From Cryptomeria japonica (Eukaryota > Streptophyta > Pinopsida > Cupressales > Cupressaceae), in assembly GCF_030272615.1 (NCBI RefSeq), contig NC_081407.1, positions 375,885,018 through 375,949,017 of the forward strand: DNA of 64,000 nt. Reading direction: 5' to 3'. The notes under the pieces are model-generated. The model was not told the DNA's origin and ran no database searches. It worked only from the letters and a program-made list of their open reading frames with translations. A program made the translations under genes and the position numbers. Positions 45,831 through 56,675 of this stretch are shown here, piece after piece (within the stretch, counting starts at the first letter, position 1; every line of letters begins with the position of its first letter).

Positions 45831-46685
45831 TTATGCCTTGTGTTTCTGAAATGTCACCCAAGTCATCCTTGTGTAGTCATCTATAAACAACATAAAATAT
45901 TTTTCATTGTTCAAAGATTTTGTCCTTGTAGGTCCACATAAATCAGTATGAATTAATTGCAAAGGTTTGGTAGATGAATATTCCTCAGGTTTGTGACTCA
46001 CTCTTGTTTTTTTTCCTTCTTGACACTCTTTGCAAATAATATTGTCTGGTTTTGAAAGGAAAGGCAGCTCTCTGACATTCTGATTTTTACTGATCTTAAT
46101 CAAATTGTCATAATTTATGTGTCCTAACCTTTTATGCCAAATTTTGACTTCATCAATTTGACTCATAAAACATACATTTGATTCTTTATAGCTAGTATGT
46201 TCATGAAGATTGTATATGTTTCCACTAGTTCTAAACCCAGCTGCAATAGTTTTACCTAATTTCTTTTTGATTTCACAGCCATTAGTATCAAAAATTACAT
46301 TAAATCCATTATCACAGATCTAACTTACACTGAGAAGATTGTGAGCCAGACCTTCTAGATAATATACATCATTCAAAGGAGTATCATTATCCAACAAAAT
46401 AGTTCCTTTGCTTATAACAGGAATACAATGATAATTCCCAAACCTGACAGATCCTCCTGAATAGTTTTCAAAAACAACAAACTTATTTTTGTCTCTAGTC
46501 ATATGATGTGAACATCCACTATCCACAACCCAGTGATTCTTTTTGATAGACTGTAAAGAAGTTTGAACAACTAAAGCTTCTATCTTCTTTTTGGGTTTCC
46601 AAATCATTCTAGACTTATCTAGTTGGACATATTTACAAACTTGTTGAAAAGCACCCGGGTTACAAAAGGCTGCAATGTGTCCCAT
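45700..46685 (-). pseudogene. Copia A protease and integrase core
   Basis: Third zinc knuckle CKNMGHIAAFCN (near 46680), then protease NHWVVDSGCSHHMTRDKNKF with Asp-Ser-Gly intact, GNYHCIPVISKGTILL and YYLEGLAHNLLSVS. A TAG near 46320 interrupts. The integrase has the HHCC region WHKRLGHINYDNLIKI...CKECQEGK and the core LQLIHTDLCGPTRTKSLNNE, FMLFIDDYTRMTWVTF, RSDKGGGYTL (usual form SDNGGEY) and GVAERKNR. Catalytic Asp and Glu positions can be recognised, but the SDNGGEY box is mutated. Confidence 0.85.
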
Positions 46686-48126
46686 GTTTTTACAGTGCTA
46701 AGAAAGTTGTATAAACTTTGATTTACAAAATTGGACCTTCTTATAGACATAACTCTACAAGTATTTGCTTTATGCCCATATTGCTGACAGTTAAAACAAT
46801 ATCCAAAGAAATGAAATCCATGTATCAGAAACTTACTAGTTCTTTTAGCAGTCTTGTTGATAGCAACATTACTTGAGGATTCTCCTTCAACAGCTTGACA
46901 AATGCCTTTTCCTTTGCAATCATTAACATTGTTCGTTGGGACAGAACAATTCCCATTGCTTGCACTTTGTTTTAAGTTTTCTTGAAGAAAGACAACCTTT
47001 TCTTCTAAAGAGAGACATTCTTTTTCCTTATCACTCAATTTCCCTTGAGTAACTTCAAGAATCCTTTTATTTTCTTCTAATTGAAGAGTTAAACTAGACA
47101 TGCACTCATTAACACTTTTATATTGATCCTTTAGAGTAATAGATTCTTTTCTCAATCTTCTGATTTCTTTGAGGGCACATTTCAGTTCTCCTTCTAGGTC
47201 AATTTTTGATTCAGAATGCTCAAAAGGAGTGTCCTCCTGAGTCACATTTGGAGATAAAATAACCATAAACAAGGTTTCATCTCCTACAAGAGATTCACCT
47301 GAACAACTATCTTTGACATCTGCATAGAAGCTCTTTTTCTTAAAGAAGGTTTTCTTTTTGTTTTGAAAAAGTTTTTTCTTTCCTAACTTTCTATTGTCCC
47401 CATCTTCACTAGTTTCTTCTTTCCTAGGACATTGAGCAGCATAGTGGCCAATTTTACCACAATCAAAACATTTGAAAGGCATTTTTCCTCTATATCTACC
47501 TGATCCTCTTTTAAGTCTACTAACAAAGACTATTTCATCATCAGGTTTATCTAACTCTGATCATTATCTTTTTTCTGAGTTTTGAGTGCAATTTCTTTAC
47601 TAGGTTGAATGTCTTCACTTATTCTCATTTCATAAGCAGTTGAAACACCATGCATTTCATCTATAGTAAGTTTATTTAAGTCTCTTCCTTCTAGAGCTGA
47701 GACTTTGGAACCATACTTTGGTGTCAAAGACCTTAGAACCTTTTTAACAACAACCTTTTCCTCCAGAGTTTCACCAAGACCTCTTATTGAATGCAGTTTT
47801 GCTTCTTTAACTTTATCATCACTTTCATAAATACTAGATAGTTTATCCCATATGGCTTTTGCATTTTTGCAATCCATAACTTTAACTAACACGTCACTTG
47901 ACAGACAACAACATATAGCATTTGATGCCTTAGCATCACATTCATAAGCCTTTTTCTTGTGAGAGGTTTTTGGGGCAGTAGCAGAGATATAGGCAGTTTC
48001 AACTGCAACCCACACATCATAACCTAGAGAGATAATATGCCTTTGCATTCTAAATTTCCAGAAAGCATAACTAGTATCGTTAAACAAAAGTGCCCTAGTT
48101 GTGGATAGAACTTCTTGATTTGCCAT
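46619..48126 (-). pseudogene. Copia A gag with zinc knuckles
   Basis: Start ATG 48126 (MANQEVLSTTRALLFNDTSY). DUF4219/UBN2-type gag: WKFRMQRHIISLGYDVWVAV, NAICCCLSSDVLVKVMDCKN, AIWDKLSSIYESDDKVKEAK. KLHSIRGLGETLEEKVVVKK is shorter than expected: about 30-35 residues that usually separate the KLQ-like helix from the IRGLGE motif are missing, in frame. A one-base shift near 47555 leads to CFDCGKIGHYAAQC, a Glu/Lys-rich coiled-coil segment, and CFNCQQYGHKANTC at about 46790. It would form the particle core and bind RNA. Confidence 0.9.
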
Positions 48127-48164
48127 AGAAGTACTCCTGCCAGGAAATCCCTTAGCAAGGGTTT

Positions 48165-48177
48165 GGTTCTAATACCA
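48165..48177 (-). promoter_or_regulatory. Primer binding site of Copia A
   Basis: Minus strand TGGTATTAGAACC, two to three bases after the 5' LTR end (TACTCCTACA). It resembles the tRNA-iMet complement TGGTATCAGAGCC with two changes. Confidence 0.8.
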
Positions 48178-48179
48178 AT

Positions 48180-49527
48180 TGTAGGAGTACAATAAGCACT
48201 AAGAGGGGGAGTGAATCAGTTCTTATGAAAAATAAAATTCAAAAAAACTTAAATGCAAATTACTTTAATAACAATTTGTCAATATAAACTATAAAGCACA
48301 CACACAGATTGAGAACACAAAGTTGTCTTGAGTGGAAACCCTCTAGGTAAAAAACCACTCGCTAAATGCCTCACTGGCTTATTAAAATGCTTTGTACAAA
48401 TGTCTCACTAAAAATGCTACCTCACTGGTAGTCTTTTGTACATGCCTCACTGGCTTAAACAATATTCTCAAAGTAGTTCAGCTCCATTTGGTTTCATAAC
48501 TTCTTCTAAACTTATAAGAGTTTGAAGCAACTGATCTAAAAATCCCAAATACAACAAGAAATATTATACATCATAATATTATGTAGAGAACAACAAAAAA
48601 TTGTTCACATACACAATATCATTATGCACAAACTTTATACAAATGTGTTATAGCCAACTGAGTAAAAGATATGCTCATATAAATATAACTCTTTTTCTTC
48701 TAATCCAGACAAAAGCCTCTTCATGATTAAATAGGTTTCATTTAAGAACAGGCATTATTTTGTTTCCTGCATCAACTATATTCAAGGAACTGATAACTTT
48801 AACTATTATCATAGTTACCAAATACTGCTACAACCGAAATCATATAAGAACTTAAAACTGTCATTCTTTTCTCAAACATATAGTTGTAGTAACAAACTAA
48901 AAAGAAAGTCTCCTGAAACTGCCCTATACACAAAACCATTTATCTTTATTTTACTTAACATCAAATGGTCAATGACTAAATGCAAGAACCCAAAAATCAA
49001 ATTTACAACAAATGTCAACTAGGTTTTTTTTTTTTAATAACAAATGATAAACATACTTAAAACCACTGAATCATTCCTTAAACAATTTATGATAAGGACC
49101 ATCAAATAATAGAAGAAGAAGGAATATGTACACCTGAAGATTTGGAAGAAAGATGTCAAAAATCCATGCCATCAAACTAAGATTAACTGCCATTAAATCT
49201 GCACAGGTAAATTGTTGCAACTGCCTCTGTTTTTCATGTAGACGAAACCCCAAATTTGAAGACCAAGCACTGAAAGAATGAATGAAATATGAGCGCTGTA
49301 GAAAATATGCATTTTTATATTCAAGAAGCCTATAATATAATGCAAAGTATTTGTCATCTAATAGTTTCATCGTGGGGAGGGCCAAAAACACAACTTGGTG
49401 CCTAGAGAACATCATAAGGCCAAGTTACTTTTTAAACATCAACGCGAGCATATAAGTCACTTTAAACATATAGTCACCACAAAACACTTTTGACATGAAT
49501 GCCAACAAAATGCCACGAAGAGGAACA
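48180..49527 (-). repeat. 5' LTR of Copia A
   Basis: About 1.35 kb; partner of 42327-43747. On the minus strand it runs from TGTTCCTCTTCGTGG (49527) to CTCCTACA (48180). Mismatches to the partner are scattered, so the insertion is not recent. Confidence 0.9.
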
Positions 49528-49753
49528 ATTTTAAATGTAATTTTTAATTTGGTGTGTTTGGAGAGAATTTTTTTCTTAAAGTTGTTTGTGGATGAAATTA
49601 ATATAGCCTCAAAATATCCTAAGTAGATGTTGTTATGGTGTATTTTCTTTTGTCTTTATTGTTTAAATTGAAGTTGCCTTAAGAGTTCAAGAAGTGTGGT
49701 AGTTTTCTAGAAAAAATAATCAAGTGTAAGCAGGGTAAATTAAAAATGTGTCA

Positions 49754-50560
49754 ATGGGAAAAGCAGTTAGAGTAAAGAAAGAGAAAACAAATGATTTGGA
49801 AGAATAATTGAAGGAGTGTAAAAATAAAATTTTAGAAATAATATTTCTTTTAAAAGAGAAACAATTAGAAAAATGTAAGCTTTTAGATGAGAATTGTGAG
49901 CTTGAAAAAAAAGAACAAAGTAAAAGAGAAAATGAAAACCTAGAGGAGAAATTAAAGTTGTTTGATGATTTAGAAGATAAACTGAAGAAAGTAGAAGAAG
50001 AAAATAGTTTACAGAAGGAGAAAATATCAAAACTAAAACAAGAGAATGAATGTTTAAAATTGAAGCCATCTATTTGTGAAGTCTCATGTGGGACATGAGA
50101 TTTGTCTTTCTCTTTTGATCAAACAATTAATTTGTGTGAAGTTGTTGTTGGTAAAGAATGTGAGGTTGAGGGGCAGAGTATGTCGGAAAATACAAATTTT
50201 GCAAATTGTGATATTGATAACAAAGGATGGTTTGAAAAGAATGTTGGTTTCAAAATCATGAAGAAAATAGGTTATGAAGGTAAAGTATTAGGAAAACAAG
50301 AAACAAGGAATTAGAGAACCTATTGAGCCTCTAATGAGACCAAAGTATGAGAGTCTTGGATATGTCACAAGAAAATAAAATAATGCTACTAGTTCAGCAA
50401 AACAACCCAAGGAAGGCATTGTATTAGGTGTTCCCATTACAATAGAGGAGTACACACAAAAGACATGTGTTGGTATTTGCATCCATGTAAAATTTTTGGT
50501 TTAAGAAATCATTCTGAAAAGATGTGTTGGAAGAAAGAATGGAATAAAAAATCTATGGCA
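49754..50560 (+). pseudogene. Coiled-coil/G-patch/knuckle ORF of the non-autonomous LTR element
   Basis: Start ATG 49754 (MGKAVRVKKEKTNDLEE). After a TAA the frame continues with a long Lys/Glu/Leu coiled coil (ECKNKILEIIFLLKEKQLEK to KISKLKQENECLKL, 49808-50060). A TGA at 50096 interrupts. GWFEKNVGFKIMKKIGYEGK and VLGKQETR then a one-base shift and GIREPIEPLMRPKYESLGYV form a G-patch, a glycine-rich RNA-binding module (50228-50370). A cysteine-His segment follows in another frame: HPCKIFGLRNHSEKMCWKK (about 50478-50535), knuckle-like. More charged remnants run to about 51060. Whether this is an element gag-like protein or captured host sequence is open. Confidence 0.6.
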
Positions 50561-51082
50561 GACTGTATAAACATGGATTGTGGATAGATCAATGGATATA
50601 CTTGGCAAAAATCTAAAGGAATGTTCAAAAGCTTATACAAATTTTCATATGTGAAGAATGTTAGCAATCATAAGAATTTTGAATGTTCATATGGAATGAA
50701 AAATGTTTTGAGTAAAAAAAAATCATTGTCTAGAAAGACAACTATAGATTGTATGATGTTTTGAAGACTCGTGTTTAAAGAAACTCCCACAACAGTTGAC
50801 AAAAATTGAAGCACAAGAAAGAAAGAGGAGTCGATGAAAGAAACAAAAAAACTAGTAGTCAAAAGTCATGAAAAGATTAGTAGAGTTGAAAATGGTTAAA
50901 CAAAAAATATTGTGAATGTTGAAAAGTGTAGCAGCTATAGCAATAACAAGTTAGCATGAAAACCAAAGAAGAGATTGCAGACACAAAGAGAAGATTGCTA
51001 AAAAAATTGAGTACCATTGCAATTGAAGAAAGGTGGAACAAAAGGGTAAATGATATGATAGTAGTTGAGATTAAGGGGCCCC

Positions 51083-51318
51083 ACTCATATCCTCTATATG
51101 AGTAAAATAGCATTAAACACATCATGTTTCACACACTTTGTGAGTACTTAAATAAATATGTGGAGACCACAACATGGTCCCCATAGAAGCTGCCTTCCTT
51201 TGGGGAAGGAAGTCCCATGTGGGTGGGCCTTTGTTTTATGCAGCAAAAAAAAATAAGCATAAAAAAATAGTTTCTATTTTATTTTTAATTTTTTAATTTT
51301 TTTTTTAATTATTAATAT

Positions 51319-51349
<31 letters not shown>

Positions 51350-53456
51350 TAATATTTAGTTTTGTATTTTTTTTTATATGCATGGATAACATATATCTCA
51401 TTTGGAAAATAGAAATTTGATTAGATATTTTATTTTGAAAAAAAAATATAAAAAAATGAAAATTGCTTATTTTATTTTGAGAAATAAATATCAATTTTAG
51501 GTTAATTAATATATAAAGTAAATTATATTTTTATATGTATAGCATATAAATATAATTGCATAAATGAGATTTTGGTTTGAAATTTATTGTGAAGTATTGA
51601 TATTTATTTTATAATGCAATTGAAATGTAGTTGAATTAGAGAACCTTCGTTGACAGATATTAAATGTAATGAAAAAATGATTGTCATTATAGATTAATGA
51701 AAATACATGTTTAATTATGATATTCGCATTTGATTTCAAAAAAATGGCAAGTCCCTAATTGCGAGCATTGGTTGTTTTATGTGGTTGATTTGTAACTGAT
51801 CATGTCCTTGATTTCGAGTATTGAATGTTGTCATGTGGTTGATTGTAACCAGTCATCTCTCTAGTTAGAGGATCGTCAGTTGGTTATCTGTGTGCAAGGT
51901 CTTGTTTGGCCAAGTGGTTTTCTATTGGTTTTAACTCCGTATACTATTTCTTGTGTATACCTTGGTTTTGGGAGTTCATTTGATTTGTGGTTAAGTGTCA
52001 TATGGGAGAGTGGATTTCGAGTGGGGACCATGCCCAAAGTGGTAGCAGGGTAACCTATCGAAAGTATGTCTAAATAAGTGATAACTTAATATTTTATTAG
52101 GGGGTTTGGTAGATGAAAACACTAAGTAAGATAATTGTGCCTCATGCATGGGTTGAGTGCTAGTACAGACTTAGGATGCAGTGAGAAGGCCTAGAATGGC
52201 AAACAAACAACCTTGTCTTCATGAAAGGATGTGTTGGGTCCACATGAGACTTGGATGGGGCTGGAGGTTCGAGAGAGGTTGTCAGGGTAACCCAGTGGAT
52301 GGGGGCCGAGACCTATGAAGGTCTGCTAGGGTAACCATATCAAGCTGTGTGATGATACTCTTCCCTTATGTTCACTAGTGTGTAGCTTGTGTTGATTTTT
52401 CTTGGAGCACTATTGAGGGAGTCTTATCTAATTGTTTATGCTTTTGAGAGTACCTAATTTTCATGTTAGACCATGGGATGTTTATGATGGACTGCGAGTA
52501 TTTAGTTTCACGGGTGCTCTAGTTGTTCTCTTGTATTTACTCCATACTATGTTTCAGATGGATACTCTTTCTTCTTCTTGGATCATTCATGTATCTCTTG
52601 GACCCCATGTGGTCATATGTATTATCTATTTTCGTACACCTTGATGGCAGGATGTAATTGATGTGAACCTTACATATTTTTCACCTATTATTTATTAGAA
52701 GGGTCGTGCATTTGAAGCAGACCTAGAGATATAGCCCATTAGGGGTGAACTCTGATATCAATTTTGGTGTTGTATGGTGTATGTGTTCATTTGGTTCCTT
52801 TTTATTTAGAATGTATGAATGACATTATGGTTAAAATGTATAATGTAATTTAGATTATATTAACCTTATTGCATGTATGAAGTTATCATTTAGATGCAGT
52901 AATATGAATTATGATGGATGTAGATTAATGATGTAATTTAGCTAATGTCAGATGTATATATTCAATCATGCTAGTTAAATCTCTTATGGAATTTAATTTC
53001 TATGTCCTTGTGGTAATCATTTTATCATGAGTAGGTTTAATGATTCTCAAATTGGATTAATAATCCTTAATGTTCATTGGATTAATCAAGTAATCTTTGT
53101 TGGAAACCCTTTAGGTGTTTAAGTTAAGTCTTCCGCTTGTGCAAATGTTATTGCAATATTTAATTTAACGCATCTTTAAGTTCTTTAATGTTTAGAAAAA
53201 CACTATTTCTGCTTTTATTCCTTTGTTTTAGTGTTATATCCTTTTGGGTTTCTTGGCGAGGCATTACTCAATATTACAAATGTCTCTTTTTATTGAAAAA
53301 TCTAAAGACCTCAATAAAAAGAGGCATTTGTAATTAGTTCAGTGATGAATGAAAATATGGATTGAAATATAAAAATTTTGTCTTTCTTGTGGTCTGCTTT
53401 GTTTTTTTGTTTGCTCTAATTTTTTTGTTCTTTATGCTCTCCTCTATTCCTACAAA
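51083..53456 (+). repeat. 3' LTR of non-autonomous element, split by an insertion
   Basis: 51083-51149 and 53296-53456 match the two ends of the 5' LTR. About 55 bp of the middle of the 5' LTR (around 41320-41372) have no counterpart, so the insertion came with, or was followed by, a small loss. A purine-rich TTAAGGGGCC (51071-51080) precedes the LTR. Confidence 0.7.
51150..53295. mobile_element. Unassigned ~2.15-kb insertion in the 3' LTR
   Basis: Begins near TGTGGAGACCACAACATGG (51159) and ends before AAAAATCTAAAG. It has no clear ORF. It includes a TA microsatellite (51327-51348) and three related GGGTAACC-centred segments (52048, 52287, 52331). A long solo LTR is one possibility, but no target duplication or matching second end was found. 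Confidence 0.4.
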
Positions 53457-53929
53457 TGATGTAAATAATATTAAATTATAAAATGACCCCACTCTACATT
53501 GGCAAATTAGAATGGAAAGAATGTAGTTATCTTATTGTGATGAGCAATGCCATCTTTTTGCATAGCCAGAGAAACACTCCTCCAAGCAATGTAGACATTC
53601 TAATCATCCAATGAGGCATGCATGTCAATTTAACAATGTGCTCACCACTACACAACATAGATGTGATTGTCATGAAAGTGAAAATGATATGACCTTTGTG
53701 ATATGGAAAAAAATTGGCTGTGTTTCTTCAGAGATCAAGACACACTGCTGATGGACATAGTTAAGATCATAACATTATTAGTTCTTGCTAGCAGGAAACT
53801 ATAGCGGAGGTTTTCCCCACTAACATTCCATTAAACTATCTTGAAGAAACCAATTAGAAATTACTTTCTTTTAAATATTTTCTAATTATCATATGTTCAC
53901 CATTTAAACTTGCATATTTTTTACTGCAA
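53457..53929. other. Flank without recognisable gene
   Basis: AT-rich. GGAAAAAAATTGGCTGTGTTTC then TTCAGAGATC near 53705 is weakly like 36790-36835, hinting at an old dispersed repeat. Confidence 0.4.
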
Positions 53930-54680
53930 ATGTTAATTCCATTTTTATTGGTGCCTGTTGAGTGGGATTTCAAGTGGTTTGTAGAGGGTTGTTTAGTTTC
54001 CAACGAGAGAGAACGCACACTTCCAAAGGCATACACAACTTCAAAGGAGCCTACAGAAGCAAATGTTGGCTTCATTTGTAGGTAACATTTGGCCACTAGG
54101 GTTAGAGATGTCTCTGCATGTTTCTTTCAATTGGATGATTGCTTGCTTGTTTTTTAGCATACACAGGATTGCAGTTGTTTAAAGGTTAGAGATGGAGATT
54201 TCTAAGAACTTAAAGGATCCAAAAAAACTACAGCTTTCTGAACTATGCCTTATGTCTGAAGCTTCAAAAGGAGAAAATGAAAAGAAATTTTATTCAGTGC
54301 CAATAATATTACGACAAAAGATCTGAAAAATATTGTTCATAACAAGGTTTTTATCCTTTTCAAACAATGTGAGCCATCCTTCATAAAAGACGGTTAAGGG
54401 TTTTCATTGCATCAAGGTATCATCATATTTATTAGCTAGTTGGGTTGGAAAGTTCATGGTGATGAAGCATATCTATGCTACGACTTTCATTTAAACCCTA
54501 AGGCATGTTTCGGTTCTACTTCAAGTTGCAAGGATGTTTATGATAGATGAAAAAATGATGTCAAATGCTACTCATTGTATCTAGTCTAGTCAACCAAAAA
54601 AAGTCCATTGTCCACCAAAATTCTTCTTATATTCAAGTGCAAATTAATCATTTTTTGTTGTCTATATTAATTGCCTAAAA
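53930..54680 (+). pseudogene. Unidentified coding remnant
   Basis: One plus-strand frame stays protein-like across about 740 bp, interrupted mainly by TAG, TAA and TGA: VEWDFKWFVEGCLVSNERER, PKAYTTSKEPTEANVGFICR, HLATRVRDVSACFFQLDDCL, NNITTKDLKNIVHNKVFILF, GFSLHQGIIIFIS, WKVHGDEAYLCYDFHLNPKA and CFGSTSSCKDVYDR. Another frame near 54193 (MEISKNLKDPKKLQLSELCL) also looks open, so part may be shifted. I do not recognise the family. It lies between two retroelements and could be a decayed host gene or captured exon. Confidence 0.35.
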
Positions 54681-55039
54681 ATCATGAGCTTGATATAATG
54701 AAATTCAAACTAGACTTTATAATTCTTGTAAAATATATTGAAGATTTGGTGCATTTATGATGTAGTAGTCTAATGTATTCGAACAGTTTCAAAAAATGCC
54801 CAAAGAAAGGATTACATCATTAAATCCTATGATTGTAGGGTATGTTCAGAATAGATTCATAGAATAGGCCTTTGAGCTTTTTTATATACGCAACAAATGT
54901 AATACCCAATGTCATCACCATATTGTCCTCCATACATGTCCTCAATTCAAAGGTTAATAATAGGTTAAAGACATTCATGACATCTTTCACATAAAATATT
55001 AAGCTTCTTCTCCCCCTAAAGTAATGAAAGAGCAATTAC

Positions 55040-56660
55040 AAACTGTTTCTTACTTGACCAACAAACTGAATTGAAACCAAGTAAAAAGAAATACCTTGAA
55101 GTACTCTTGTAATCTTCAGAATCATTTGCCCAATCTTAATCTATATCCCACCAAGTCAATATCCATGCCTGGTGCATACTGAATTCCATCATTGTGATCA
55201 CACTAAATGTAGTGGAGGATCTTCTTAGCTTCTTTCCAATGCACCTCATGTGGCTTCTGCATGAATCAAGAAACCATACCCACAACATATGAAATACCAA
55301 GTCTCATTTGAGTCAAGTAGATGAGACTCACAACAAGCTATTAGTATAAAGTGCCATCAACCAAGGGTGAAGATAACTTAGCCTCAAGTTTGACCCCGAA
55401 AAAAATGGAGTCTGTCCAGGCTTACACTCAGGAGCATATCAAGTGCATACTTGGGTTGTCCAAGGAAGATGTTCTTGAAGATGACTAAGTTCTAAATTCC
55501 CAAGAAGTAATGCAAAAGAACCAAGCTTGACATCAAAAATATATCATGTAGAGAAGTTTTGACTTCCTTGATGGTGGATGAGTGACTCCCCATGATCAAT
55601 AAGTCATCAACACAGAGAACCAAAAATGGGAGAGTTTCATCTTTCTATAGAATGTATACATTTGGATTAGAATGGAACCAAGTGAAACAAACTATCAGAA
55701 GGAATGAGTCCATCTTGGCATACCAAGATCAAGCAGCCTATTTAAGGCCATAAAGCTAATTTTGAAGTTGACACACAAGTGAGGGATCATGAACGAACCC
55801 AACATGTAAATGTTTAGATTAGAATGGCACTGAGTGAAACCAACTATCAAAAGGAATGAGTCCATCTTGGCATACCAATATCAAGGAGCTTATTTAAGGC
55901 CATAAAGATACTTTAAAATTTGACACACAAGTGAGGGATTGTGGACAAACCCTTATGGCTGTTGCATGTAGATTTCCTCTTGATCAACAAGTCATCAACA
56001 TAGAGAATGTAAAATGTGAGAGTTTCATCTTTTTGTAGAATGTATACATTTGGATTAGGATGGCACTAAGTGAAACCAACTATCAGGAGGAATGAGTCCA
56101 TCTTGGCATACCAAGATTGAGGAGCCTATTTAAGGCCATATAGATACTTTCAAAGTTGACACACATGTGAGGGATCTTGGATGAACCCTTGTGGTTTCTC
56201 CATGTAGATTTCCCCTTGAAGGTCACCATGAATAATTGAACTCTTCATATCCATCTAATGAATCTCCCAATGATGGGTTGTAGCTATAATAAGGATAAGT
56301 TGAATGGAATTCATTTTAGCAACTTGTGCAAAAGTCTTAGAGTAATCAACCTTGGGAATGTAGGAGAATCATTTTGCTACCAAGCAAGCCTTATACCTAT
56401 CAACTAATCCATGTGTTGCAATTTTTGTTTGATAGATCCACTTGCGTTGAACAAGTTTCCTTCCCTTAGGAAGAGGTACTAAATCCCATGTGTGGTTTCT
56501 TTTCAAAAAATTGAACTCTTTTGCATTGCATCCTACTTGAGAACACCTGAAGCTTCTTGAAAAGACTATAGATCAAAAGTTGAAGCAATGAAGAGATGTG
56601 AAGCTGCTAAAATTGTGTCCTAGTTCTTATAGTATCTAATGGATCACCAAGCCAATCACC
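55040..56660 (-). pseudogene. Copia B reverse transcriptase and RNase H, with internal triplication
   Basis: RT fragments in shifting frames include FGLKANAIMV-region remains, LVDQEEIYMQQ, GFVHNPSLVCQLQN-like linkers and the catalytic box twice: VLCVDDLLIMGS (Asp codons within 55603-55611) and ILYVDDLLI (55991-55999). The segment between is repeated three times. Downstream are LIYLTQMRLGISYVVGMVS-like remains and RNase H (GIQYAPGMDIDLVGY; DWANDSEDYKSTSRYFFLLG; CWSSKKQFVIALSLL). It then ends at a purine tract. Many stops occur. No functional product is possible. Confidence 0.7.
55648..56190. repeat. Tandem triplication within Copia B reverse transcriptase
   Basis: Copies start near 55648, 55801 and 56036; each has AATGAGTCCATCTTGGCATACC, TATTTAAGGCCATA and GACACACA(A/T)GTGAGGGAT on the plus strand. 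The first two are about 153 bp apart; the third follows an extra ~80 bp holding a second YVDD box. Copies differ by scattered substitutions. Confidence 0.85.
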
Positions 56661-56675
56661 TACTAATTCAAATGT

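Larger units (their letters stand above)
42327..49527 (-). mobile_element. Nested Copia retrotransposon A with both LTRs
   Basis: Minus-strand element of 7.2 kb inserted in the internal region of the 41249-53456 element. 5' LTR 48180-49527, primer site 48165-48177, gag-pol remnants 48126-44280, polypurine tract 43748-43761, 3' LTR 42327-43747. The domain order gag, zinc knuckles, protease, integrase, (reverse transcriptase lost), RNase H is Copia. Target duplication is not clear (left flank GTTT, right flank ATTTT). Confidence 0.9.
41249..53456 (+). mobile_element. Non-autonomous LTR element with G-patch ORF (host of nested insertions)
   Basis: 5' LTR 41249-41517, primer site at 41520, internal parts 41532-42326 and 49528-51082, and 3' LTR 51083-51149 plus 53296-53456. 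Without the insertions it is about 2.9 kb: ~270-bp LTRs and ~2.35 kb internal. It has no gag-pol, protease, integrase or reverse transcriptase. The internal region carries one ORF with coiled-coil, G-patch and a cysteine knuckle. The two LTRs match closely (for example GAGGCATTTGTAATTAGTTC in both). It would need enzymes from an autonomous element. Confidence 0.65.

Noticed and set aside
52432-52644. 70-codon hydrophobic frame
   Set aside because: Lies in the non-coding insertion with no conserved motif.
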